From: Sphingomonas metalli
Lineage (GTDB): Bacteria > Pseudomonadota > Alphaproteobacteria > Sphingomonadales > Sphingomonadaceae
Length of the DNA stretch: 64,000 bases
Reading direction: 5' to 3'
Assembly (NCBI RefSeq): GCF_014641735.1
Contig: NZ_BMIH01000003.1
Location: 620,001 to 684,000 of the forward strand
Part shown: positions 57,321 to 64,000 of the stretch, piece by piece
How the letters are laid out: each line of letters opens with the position of its first letter
Position numbering within the stretch: position 1 is the stretch's first letter
Notes under the pieces: generated by a model
Database searches by the model: none
Seen by the model: only the letters and a program-made list of their open reading frames with translations
What the model was told of the DNA's origin: nothing
Program-made: the position numbers and the translations under genes

Positions 57321-59984
57321 GTGACATCGACCCCCCAAAGCGCCTTCACTCTTCGTTCGATCAGGACGCGGCGGTTCTGGCTGGCGGGTGCCGCCTGTCT
57401 GATCGGCACGTCGGCGGTGGCGCAGGTCTACAAGGATCCGACGGCGCCGGTCGAGAAACGGGCCGAGGATCTGGTCGCGCGCATGACGCTGGAGGAGAAG
57501 GCGCGGCAGATGCAGAACAGCGCGCCGGCGATCCCGCGGCTGGACCTGCCGGCCTATGACTGGTGGAACGAGGGACTGCACGGCCTGGCGCGCGCCGGCG
57601 AGGCGACCGTCTTCCCCCAGGCGATCGGGATGGCAGCGACCTGGGACAAGGACCTTCTGAAGGCGGAAGGCCGGGTGATCGGCACCGAGGCGCGGGCCCG
57701 CTACAACCAGGCGCAGCGCGAGGGCAATGTCGACCGCTATTTCGGACTGACCATCTGGTCGCCCAACATCAACATCTTCCGCGACCCGCGCTGGGGTCGC
57801 GGGCAGGAAACCCTGGGCGAGGACCCCTATCTCACCGGCGTGCTCGGCGCCGAATTCATCAAGGGCATGCAGGGGGACGATCCGAAGTACCTGCTCGCGG
57901 TCGCCACGCCCAAGCATTTCGCGGTGCACAGCGGTCCCGAGCCGCTGCGGCACGAGTTCAACGTCGACGTCGCGCCACGTGACCTGACCGAGACCTATCT
58001 TCCCGCATTCCGGCGCGCGATCGTCGACGCCAAGGCCCAGTCGCTGATGTGCGCCTACAACGCCATCAACGGCGCTCCCGCCTGCGGCAGCACGCTGCTG
58101 CTCAAGGACTATCTGCGCGGAGCCTGGGGTTTCCAGGGCTTCGTCACGTCCGATTGCGGCGCGATCGACGACTTCGTCAACGGCCACAAGACCGTCAAGA
58201 CCTACGAGCAGGCCTCTGCCGTCTCGGTGAAGGCGGGGACGGATACCGGCTGCAACTTCAGGGACGAATATCTCGCGATCCCCAATGCCGTGCGACAGGG
58301 ACTGCTGGCCGAGCGCGACGTGGATACCGCGGTCAAGCGGCTGATGGCCGCACGCATCCGGCTGGGGATGCTCGATCCCGCCGATCGCGTCGCCTATGCC
58401 TCGATCCCCTATTCGGAGAACCACAGCCAGGCCCATCGCGAAGTGGCCCTGCGCGCCGCGCGCGAAGGCATCGTGCTCCTCAAGAACGATGGTGCGCTGC
58501 CGATCGCCGCCACCGCCCGCCGGATCCTCGTGGTCGGGCCCGCCGCCGCCAGCCGCGAGGCGCTGAACGGCAACTACAAGGGCACGCCCGTGGGCCAGCC
58601 CCTCCCCCTCGACGGTATCGAGACGGCGCTGGGCAAGGAACGCGTCAGCTTCGCGCAGGGCGCCCCCTTCACCGAACAGGTCGCGCTGACCGTGCCGCGG
58701 ACCGTGTTCGGGCCGCAGGGTGTCACCGCCCGCTTCTGGAACGGCACCGGCTTCGCCGGTCCGGTCGTCGCGACGCGGATCGAGAAGGAGATCGACAATG
58801 ACTGGAACGGCATCGCGCCCGCTCCCGGCGTCGATCGCACCGCCTTCTCGGCCGAATATGCCGGCACGCTGACCGTACCCGCGACCGGCGACTATGTGTT
58901 CGAGGTCGGTGACCGCCGCTGCGACTGGTCGGAAGACCAGCAGACCTATGTGCTGAGCATCGAAGGCGAGCCGGACGTGCGCGCCACATCCAAATGCTTC
59001 GCCGGGGTGCCGCTGAAGACGCCCGCGATCCGCATGGAGGCGGGCAAGCCGCGCGCTTTCCGCCTGGCCTTCACCCATCACTCGCCGCGCCTCGGCGCCG
59101 GACTGACACTGACCTGGAAGCCGCAGGTCGAGGGATTGCGCCAGGAAGCGGTGCGGGCGGCGGCCGATGCGGACCTGATCGTCGCCTTTGTCGGCCTGAC
59201 CGCAGGGCTGGAAGGCGAAGAAATGCCGATCAAGATCCCGGGCTTCGCCAGTGGCGATCGAACCTCCATCGCCCTGCCCCCGGTCCAGCAGAGGCTGCTC
59301 GACGCCCTCGTCGCGACTGGCAAGCCGGTGGCGATCGTCGGAGTGACCGGCTCTGCGGTCAGCTTCGGCGAGGCAGGTGACAAGGCCAAGGCGATTTTGC
59401 AGGCCTGGTATGGCGGCGAGCTCGGCGGCCAGGCGATCGGGGAGGTTCTGGCGGGGACCGTCAACCCGTCCGGTCGCCTGCCGGTCACCTTCTACCGCTC
59501 GCTCGACGATCTGCCGCCCTTCGCGGAATATGGCATGCGGAACCGCACCTATCGCTATTTCACCGGCAAGCCCGAATATGCCTTCGGTCACGGCCTGAGC
59601 TATACCCGCTTCGGCTATGCGGGGCTGGCGGTGCGGCCGACGCTGAGCGCCGGCAAGGGCGCAAGCGTGGGCGTGACCGTGAAGAACGAAGGCGCCGTCG
59701 CCGGAGACGAGGTGGCGCAGCTCTATATCCAGCCGGTCGGTCGGCCCGAGCTGCCGATCCGCTCGCTCAAGGGGTTCGAGCGGGTGAAGCTGGCGCCCGG
59801 CGAGGCGCGTCAGCTGACCTTCAGCCTGTCGCCGCGCGACCTCGCCTTTGCCGACGACAAGGGCGTGATGCGGGTCACGCCCGGCCGCTACCGGCTCTGG
59901 GTAGGCGGCGGACAGGAGGGGAGCGGCGCACCCGGCGTCGCCGCCGAGGTGCGGGTGACCGGCAGCCAAGTCCTGCCCAAATGA
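57321..59984 (+). CDS. Periplasmic glycoside hydrolase family 3 with PA14 insert
   Basis: 887 residues. A signal peptide (RRFWLAGAACLIGTSAVAQ) follows the GTG at 57321. The N-terminal GH3 barrel has the nucleophile Asp278 in FVTSDCGAIDDF, the SDCGAI form common in beta-xylosidases. A PA14 carbohydrate-binding insert is at about 440-600 (GTGFAGPVVATRIEKEI, YVFEVGDRRCDWSE). The second GH3 domain and a fibronectin III-like domain end the protein (VKNEGAVAGDEVAQLYIQPV). Beta-xylosidase or beta-glucosidase activity is likely. An ATG at 57249 with GGGAGG close by is an alternative start. The second LacI gene overlaps its stop. Confidence 0.88.
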   Translation: MTSTPQSAFTLRSIRTRRFWLAGAACLIGTSAVAQVYKDPTAPVEKRAEDLVARMTLEEKARQMQNSAPAIPRLDLPAYDWWNEGLHGLARAGEATVFPQAIGMAATWDKDLLKAEGRVIGTEARARYNQAQREGNVDRYFGLTIWSPNINIFRDPRWGRGQETLGEDPYLTGVLGAEFIKGMQGDDPKYLLAVATPKHFAVHSGPEPLRHEFNVDVAPRDLTETYLPAFRRAIVDAKAQSLMCAYNAINGAPACGSTLLLKDYLRGAWGFQGFVTSDCGAIDDFVNGHKTVKTYEQASAVSVKAGTDTGCNFRDEYLAIPNAVRQGLLAERDVDTAVKRLMAARIRLGMLDPADRVAYASIPYSENHSQAHREVALRAAREGIVLLKNDGALPIAATARRILVVGPAAASREALNGNYKGTPVGQPLPLDGIETALGKERVSFAQGAPFTEQVALTVPRTVFGPQGVTARFWNGTGFAGPVVATRIEKEIDNDWNGIAPAPGVDRTAFSAEYAGTLTVPATGDYVFEVGDRRCDWSEDQQTYVLSIEGEPDVRATSKCFAGVPLKTPAIRMEAGKPRAFRLAFTHHSPRLGAGLTLTWKPQVEGLRQEAVRAAADADLIVAFVGLTAGLEGEEMPIKIPGFASGDRTSIALPPVQQRLLDALVATGKPVAIVGVTGSAVSFGEAGDKAKAILQAWYGGELGGQAIGEVLAGTVNPSGRLPVTFYRSLDDLPPFAEYGMRNRTYRYFTGKPEYAFGHGLSYTRFGYAGLAVRPTLSAGKGASVGVTVKNEGAVAGDEVAQLYIQPVGRPELPIRSLKGFERVKLAPGEARQLTFSLSPRDLAFADDKGVMRVTPGRYRLWVGGGQEGSGAPGVAAEVRVTGSQVLPK

Positions 59985-61093
59985 CCGGCATCGCGCCGGC
60001 CGGATCGTCGTCCGCGGACGTCGGGGCGCTGCCGCAAGGGCGGCGGCATACCCGGCCGACCATGGCGGATGTCGCGAAGGCGGCCGGCGTTTCGATGATG
60101 ACCGTGTCGCGGGTCATCAACGGCGGCGCACGTGTCAGCGCCTCGACCCAGCAGGTCGTCGATCGCGCGATCCGCCAGCTGGGCTATGCCCCGAATGCCG
60201 AGGCCCGCTATCTCGCCTCCACCCGCCGGATGCGCGTGGCTTTGCTTTACGGTGAGGCCGGCGGGTCCTGGCTCGACGAGGTGCTGGCGGGCAGCGCCGA
60301 CGAGGGCCGCAGCTGTGGCTCGCACGTCGTCGCCGAACGCTATGCGCCGGAGGGTGACGGCATCCGGACGGCCGAGCGGCTGGTCGCCGCCGGCGTCAAC
60401 GGCCTGATCCTCGCGCCGCCGCTGCATGAGGATCGCGACCTGCGCGCCTTGATCGCCCGCCTGGGCGTCCCCGCGGTGGCGCTCGGCACGAGCGAGGAGC
60501 GATCGGGCCTCCCGTCGATCGGCATCGACGACGCAGCCGCCTCGACGATGGTGACCGAGCATCTCCTGCGCCTGGGCCATCGTCGGATAGGGTTGATCGC
60601 AGGCGATCCGGCGAACCCGGTGGATGCCGCACGGATCGCGGGTTATCGGCAGGCGCTCGAGGCCGCAGGCGTGGCGGCCGATGCTGCACTGATCGCCCCC
60701 GGCTGCGCGAGCTATCGCGCGGGACTGCGCGCGGCCGAGACGCTGCTCGATCTTGCCCGGCCCCCGACCGCCCTGTTCGCGTGCAGCGACGAGGCGGCGG
60801 CCGCCGCGATCGCCATCGCGCACGGCCGCGGTATCGACGTGCCGGCCGACCTGACCGTTTGTGGCTTTGGCGACGCAGCCATAGCGACCGTGGTCTGGCC
60901 TCGCCTCACCACCGTGCGGCAGCCACTGGCGGAGATGGCCCGGCTGGCCGTACGAATGCTCTACCAGCCGCCGCAAGAGGGCGAGCCGCACCACGTCACG
61001 GTCGCCTGTACGCTGATCCGCCGCCAGTCGGATTGCGTGCCGCGCCTGAGAATGCGGTCGGTCGAGCGCCAGGACCCGCACTTGTCAGGGTGA
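59981..61093 (+). CDS. LacI-family transcriptional regulator (downstream of GH3)
   Basis: 370 residues. HTH is PTMADVAKAAGVSMMTVSRVING, hinge YAPNAEARYLAST, then the sugar-binding domain ending near VCGFGDAAIATVVWPRLTTVRQP. ATG overlaps the GH3 stop (ATGA), so it is co-translated with the enzyme. It is a distinct paralogue of the divergent LacI gene; the two may respond to different sugars from the same polymer. Confidence 0.92.
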   Translation: MTGIAPAGSSSADVGALPQGRRHTRPTMADVAKAAGVSMMTVSRVINGGARVSASTQQVVDRAIRQLGYAPNAEARYLASTRRMRVALLYGEAGGSWLDEVLAGSADEGRSCGSHVVAERYAPEGDGIRTAERLVAAGVNGLILAPPLHEDRDLRALIARLGVPAVALGTSEERSGLPSIGIDDAAASTMVTEHLLRLGHRRIGLIAGDPANPVDAARIAGYRQALEAAGVAADAALIAPGCASYRAGLRAAETLLDLARPPTALFACSDEAAAAAIAIAHGRGIDVPADLTVCGFGDAAIATVVWPRLTTVRQPLAEMARLAVRMLYQPPQEGEPHHVTVACTLIRRQSDCVPRLRMRSVERQDPHLSG

Positions 61094-61402
61094 CGCCGGA
61101 GCGTTTCCGATAGAGCGCCGATCTTGCAGCAGCCTCGTGGCAGGGGGCAGGTTCAATAGCGCGATGCCGTATGGGTCTTAACCACTCATCCCGAATCGGC
61201 GCTCCAGCCCAGGCTGGGGCCTTGAGCGGTTGATGGCGCGCGCCAACCAGAGGAAGATCACAGCCTCCGCTGCGATGACGATTGCTTCAGATCGAGTGGA
61301 TCAAAGGCTAGGCTTTGGCTCCGAGCGCGGTCGAAGGAAGTGTCACTTCTCCGCGCCTCGACCCGGCTCGGCACGACCAGGTCATCATGATGTCAGCCGG
61401 TT
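61094..61402. repeat. Gene-free region with degenerate REP pair
   Basis: A hairpin CCAGCC-CAG-GCTGG near 61207-61222 and, about 50 bp on, CAGCCTCCGCTGCGATGACG (61262-61281), which matches the reverse complement of the REP at 16204. No gene is seen. Confidence 0.5.
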
Positions 61403-64000
61403 CTATGCCCGGCTCAGCGCGCCGGCCAGATCCGCCTTGCGGAACGGCTTGGCCAGCCGCGGGATGTCGGAGCCGATCGCCTCCTGCTCCGCATAGCCGG
61501 AAACGAGCAGCGCCTGGATCTCGGGACGATCGTTCCGTGCCCAGCGAATCAGGTCCGCGCCGGTGATCCCCGGCATCAGATGGTCGGTCACCAGAATGTC
61601 GACGTGTCGACCCGCGACCATCAGCCGCATCGCCTCCTCGGCCGATGCCGCCTCGACCACCGAATAGCCGAGATCGGCGAGCATGTCGGCGGTGGTCATT
61701 CGCACGAGATCCTCGTCGTCGACGATGAGCGCGACACCGCGCACGTCGGGCTGCGCCGCGGCGGCGCGATCATCCTCGACGCGCGCGACCGACGTAGCGC
61801 TTTCCGGTAGCCACAGCTCGACATTGGTACCGATGCCGATCCGGCTCTGGATCGTCAGCGCGCCACCCAGTTGGGAGGCGAGCCCGTGCACCATCGACAG
61901 GCCCAGGCCGGTGCCCTTGCCGATGCCCTTGGTCGAGAAAAAGGGTTCGATCGCGCGGCGGATCGTCGCCTCGTCCATGCCGCTGCCGGTATCCGCGACC
62001 GACAGCACGACATAGCGGCCGGGACTCAGCCGCGCCGGATGATCGTTGGCGACCTGCTCGACGCGCGCCGTGATGCGGAGCCTGCCCCCCTCGGGCATCG
62101 CATCGCGCGCGTTCACCGCCAGATTGAGGAGCGCCATCTCGAGCTGGTTGGGATCGGCTCTGGCCGGCGGCAGGGACGCCGCGGCATCCACCACGACCTT
62201 GATCTGCGGCCCGGTAGTGCTGGCGATCAACTCGCCCATGCCGGTGACCAGCTGCTCGATATCGACGGGCACGGGTTGGAGCGGCTGACGGCGGGCGAAG
62301 GCGAGCAGGCGCTGCACCAGGGTTCGCGCGCGCTCCGCCGACTGGATCGCCCCGGCGATCAGCCGCTGCTCGCGCGGACCGCCCAGCCGCTGGTGTTGCA
62401 GCATGTCCAGCGAGCCGACGATCGGGGTCAGCAGATTGTTGAAATCATGGGCGACGCCGCCGGTCAGCTGACCCATTGCCTCCATCTTCTGCGATTGCCG
62501 CAGCTGCTCCTGCGCCGCGGCGAGCTGGCGTTCGGCATCGACACGATCGCTGACGTCATAGGCGGTGCTCGCCGCGCCGATGCGGTTGCCGTCCGCATCG
62601 CGGATCGTACCGAAGCGCACCTCGTAGTGCCGCCTCTCCCGTCCCGCCGACCCGAAGGCCTGGGTGACGACGAACTCCTCTCCCGCCAGCGCCCGGGACC
62701 AGTTCCGGCGCAGCTGCTCGCGATCCTCGGGCAGGTCCGCCAGCGTGTCGAGCAGCCTGTCGCCGACGTTCGGCCGACAGCCATAGGCGATCTCGAACGC
62801 ATCCAGATTGGTGCGGTTGATCGCCAGGGTCCGATAGTCGAGATCGAGCGCGGTCACCGAGGCGGTCGAGCTTTCGAGCACGTCGGAAAAGACCTTCCGC
62901 TCCGCCAGCGCGCTCGCCACCCGCTGTTCCAGCGTCTCGTTCAGCTCGCGCAGCTGCGCCTCAGCGAGCTTGCGATCGTGAATGTCCACCGACACGCCGA
63001 ACCAGCGGACGATCTCGCCGGTCTCCGGGTCGCGGTAGGGCTCGGCCCGTGCGACGAACCAGCGATGTTCGCCTGCGGCGGAGCGGATGCGATGTTCAAC
63101 ATCAAACGGCTCGCCCGTCCGCAGCGCCGTTTCGAAGGCGGCGACGACGTGCCCGCCATCCTCGGGCGGAATGAAGCTCGCGGCCATTTCGGCAGGGGTG
63201 AAGGCGTCATAGTCGGCGCCAGTGTACAGCGTGAACTGCCGGTTGAGGAACTCCATGCGGCCGGCCGCATCGGTGATCCACACGATCTGCGGCACGGCGT
63301 CGGCCATCAGCCGGAAGCGCGCCTCGCTGCGGCGCACCTCCTCCTCCGCGGCGCGGCGCGCGGTGACGTCATGGGCGGCGCCGAACCATTCGACGATCCG
63401 GCCGTCCGCCCCCCGGATCGGCACCGCGCGCGAGTGCGCCCAGCCGATCGATCCGTCGGCCTGGCGCACGCGATGCTCGAGGTCGAAGACCTCGCCGGTC
63501 GCTACCGCCCGCTCGACGGCGGCGACCAGCTGCGGTCGGTCCTCGGGTTCGATATAGGTGCCGATCCAGTCGCCGGTCGGCACGTCCGTATCCAGCAGGA
63601 AGCCCTGGCCGTCGAGCTGGCGCAGCTCGCTCCAATCTGGGTTCATCCGGTACATCGAGTTGTTGCTGGCGGTCAGGAATGCGCGAAACCGGTCGTTCGC
63701 CTCGCGCGTGCGGCGCTCGGCCCGCACCCGTTCGCTGGTCTCGACGACAATGGCGAAGACCCCCGCGGGCACGCCGTTCTCGTCGAGCACCGGCGAATAG
63801 TCGAGGTTCATCCAGACCTGCTCGGGCCGGCCGTGGCGGTGGAGCGTCAGCTCCTGATCGCGATATTGCAGCGTGCCGCCGGCCAGCCCGACCTTCATGA
63901 CATGGTCGTTGAAGTCGGCGACCTCGACCCAGCCCTCGCGCACCTTCGATCCCAGCAGTTGCGGATGACGGCCGCCGGCGAAGACCGAATAGCTGTCATT
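61403..64000 (-). CDS. PAS-rich hybrid histidine kinase (5' end outside window)
   Basis: At least 865 residues; the frame is open to the right edge, where NDSYSVFAGGRHPQLLGSK continues a PAS-type domain, so the start lies beyond 64000. Domain order visible: PAS domains (at least four, including WIGTYIEPEDRPQLVAAVER and WITDAAGRMEFLNRQFTLYTGADYD), coiled coil, HisKA with H box GGVAHDFNNLLTPIVGSLDM, HATPase (NLAVNARDAMPEGG, DTGSGMDEATIRRAIEPFFSTK, GTGLGLSMVHG), and a C-terminal receiver domain (LIVDDEDLVRMTTADML, TDHLMPGITGADL, KPFRKADL). The HDFNN H box and attached receiver place it with HWE/HisKA-type hybrid kinases. The stimulus is unknown. Confidence 0.9.
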   Translation of the reverse strand, partial: NDSYSVFAGGRHPQLLGSKVREGWVEVADFNDHVMKVGLAGGTLQYRDQELTLHRHGRPEQVWMNLDYSPVLDENGVPAGVFAIVVETSERVRAERRTREANDRFRAFLTASNNSMYRMNPDWSELRQLDGQGFLLDTDVPTGDWIGTYIEPEDRPQLVAAVERAVATGEVFDLEHRVRQADGSIGWAHSRAVPIRGADGRIVEWFGAAHDVTARRAAEEEVRRSEARFRLMADAVPQIVWITDAAGRMEFLNRQFTLYTGADYDAFTPAEMAASFIPPEDGGHVVAAFETALRTGEPFDVEHRIRSAAGEHRWFVARAEPYRDPETGEIVRWFGVSVDIHDRKLAEAQLRELNETLEQRVASALAERKVFSDVLESSTASVTALDLDYRTLAINRTNLDAFEIAYGCRPNVGDRLLDTLADLPEDREQLRRNWSRALAGEEFVVTQAFGSAGRERRHYEVRFGTIRDADGNRIGAASTAYDVSDRVDAERQLAAAQEQLRQSQKMEAMGQLTGGVAHDFNNLLTPIVGSLDMLQHQRLGGPREQRLIAGAIQSAERARTLVQRLLAFARRQPLQPVPVDIEQLVTGMGELIASTTGPQIKVVVDAAASLPPARADPNQLEMALLNLAVNARDAMPEGGRLRITARVEQVANDHPARLSPGRYVVLSVADTGSGMDEATIRRAIEPFFSTKGIGKGTGLGLSMVHGLASQLGGALTIQSRIGIGTNVELWLPESATSVARVEDDRAAAAQPDVRGVALIVDDEDLVRMTTADMLADLGYSVVEAASAEEAMRLMVAGRHVDILVTDHLMPGITGADLIRWARNDRPEIQALLVSGYAEQEAIGSDIPRLAKPFRKADLAGALSRA

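Noticed and set aside
57975..57982. CACGTG core inside the GH3 gene as a second parS
   Set aside because: The flanking bases (CGC-CACGTG-ACC) do not match GTT/AAC arms, so it lacks the parS consensus.

Overview
The window reads as a stretch of chromosome from a GC-rich alphaproteobacterium, most likely a sphingomonad (Sphingomonas or a close relative). The evidence is strongly GC-biased third codon positions, a RegB/RegA pair beside a cytochrome bo3 operon, alphaproteobacterial-type PstC and PstA with large N-terminal extensions, an N-terminally extended ribosomal protein S9, and short inverted repeats of the sphingomonad REP type between genes. I saw no insertion sequence, prophage, CRISPR array or plasmid gene. 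Almost all of it looks like core genome, tightly packed, with many ATGA or TAATG stop/start overlaps. The species assignment is inference; no 16S gene is present.

Layout. 0.1-2.5 kb: RluB-type pseudouridine synthase, rsmD and a convergent Crp/Fnr regulator, followed by a perfect 22-bp palindrome whose core resembles parS. 2.7-6.5 kb (minus strand): a two-gene envelope unit with a TorF-like porin, then dxs and a Fur/Zur regulator. 6.6-8.8 kb: ctaA and rplM-rpsI with a strong terminator. 8.8-9.5 kb is a gene-free repeat region. 9.5-12.6 kb: a DUF1800/DUF1501 export pair. 12.7-16.1 kb: a very large TolB-propeller/amidohydrolase fusion. 16.3-23 kb (minus): cyoABCD-surf1-regB-regA, with a divergent MFS transporter. 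24.6-26.5 kb: an unassigned membrane protein, a PPP-type phosphatase and a small membrane protein.

27-30.6 kb (minus): low-affinity phosphate transporter pit, preceded by an unusual Nudix-DUF47 fusion, and a phospholipase D-type enzyme; dinB is divergent. 31.8-34.1 kb: a ROK sugar kinase and glmU. 34.2-42 kb: gph-phoR, a Pho box, then pstSCAB-phoU-phoB, the complete high-affinity phosphate regulon. Both phosphate uptake systems, each with a PhoU-superfamily protein, thus lie within about 15 kb. 42-46.6 kb: a Pro/Thr-rich secreted protein, an FKBP isomerase, rpsU, and a response regulator/histidine kinase pair followed by a 52-residue membrane protein. 46.6-54 kb: a dioxygenase-fold lipoprotein, cysS, an M48 peptidase, UDP-glucose dehydrogenase, a 2-hydroxyacid dehydrogenase, class II DAHP synthase and tRNA-Glu(CUC). 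54-56 kb: three envelope proteins. 56-61 kb: a periplasmic GH3 glycosidase flanked by two LacI-type regulators with operator-like repeats. The right edge cuts a PAS-rich hybrid histidine kinase.

The items most worth a second look are the Nudix-DUF47 fusion with a possible internal start, the parS-like palindrome, the two-repressor GH3 locus, and the 52-residue gene after the histidine kinase. I found no convincing evidence of a wholly new multi-gene system.
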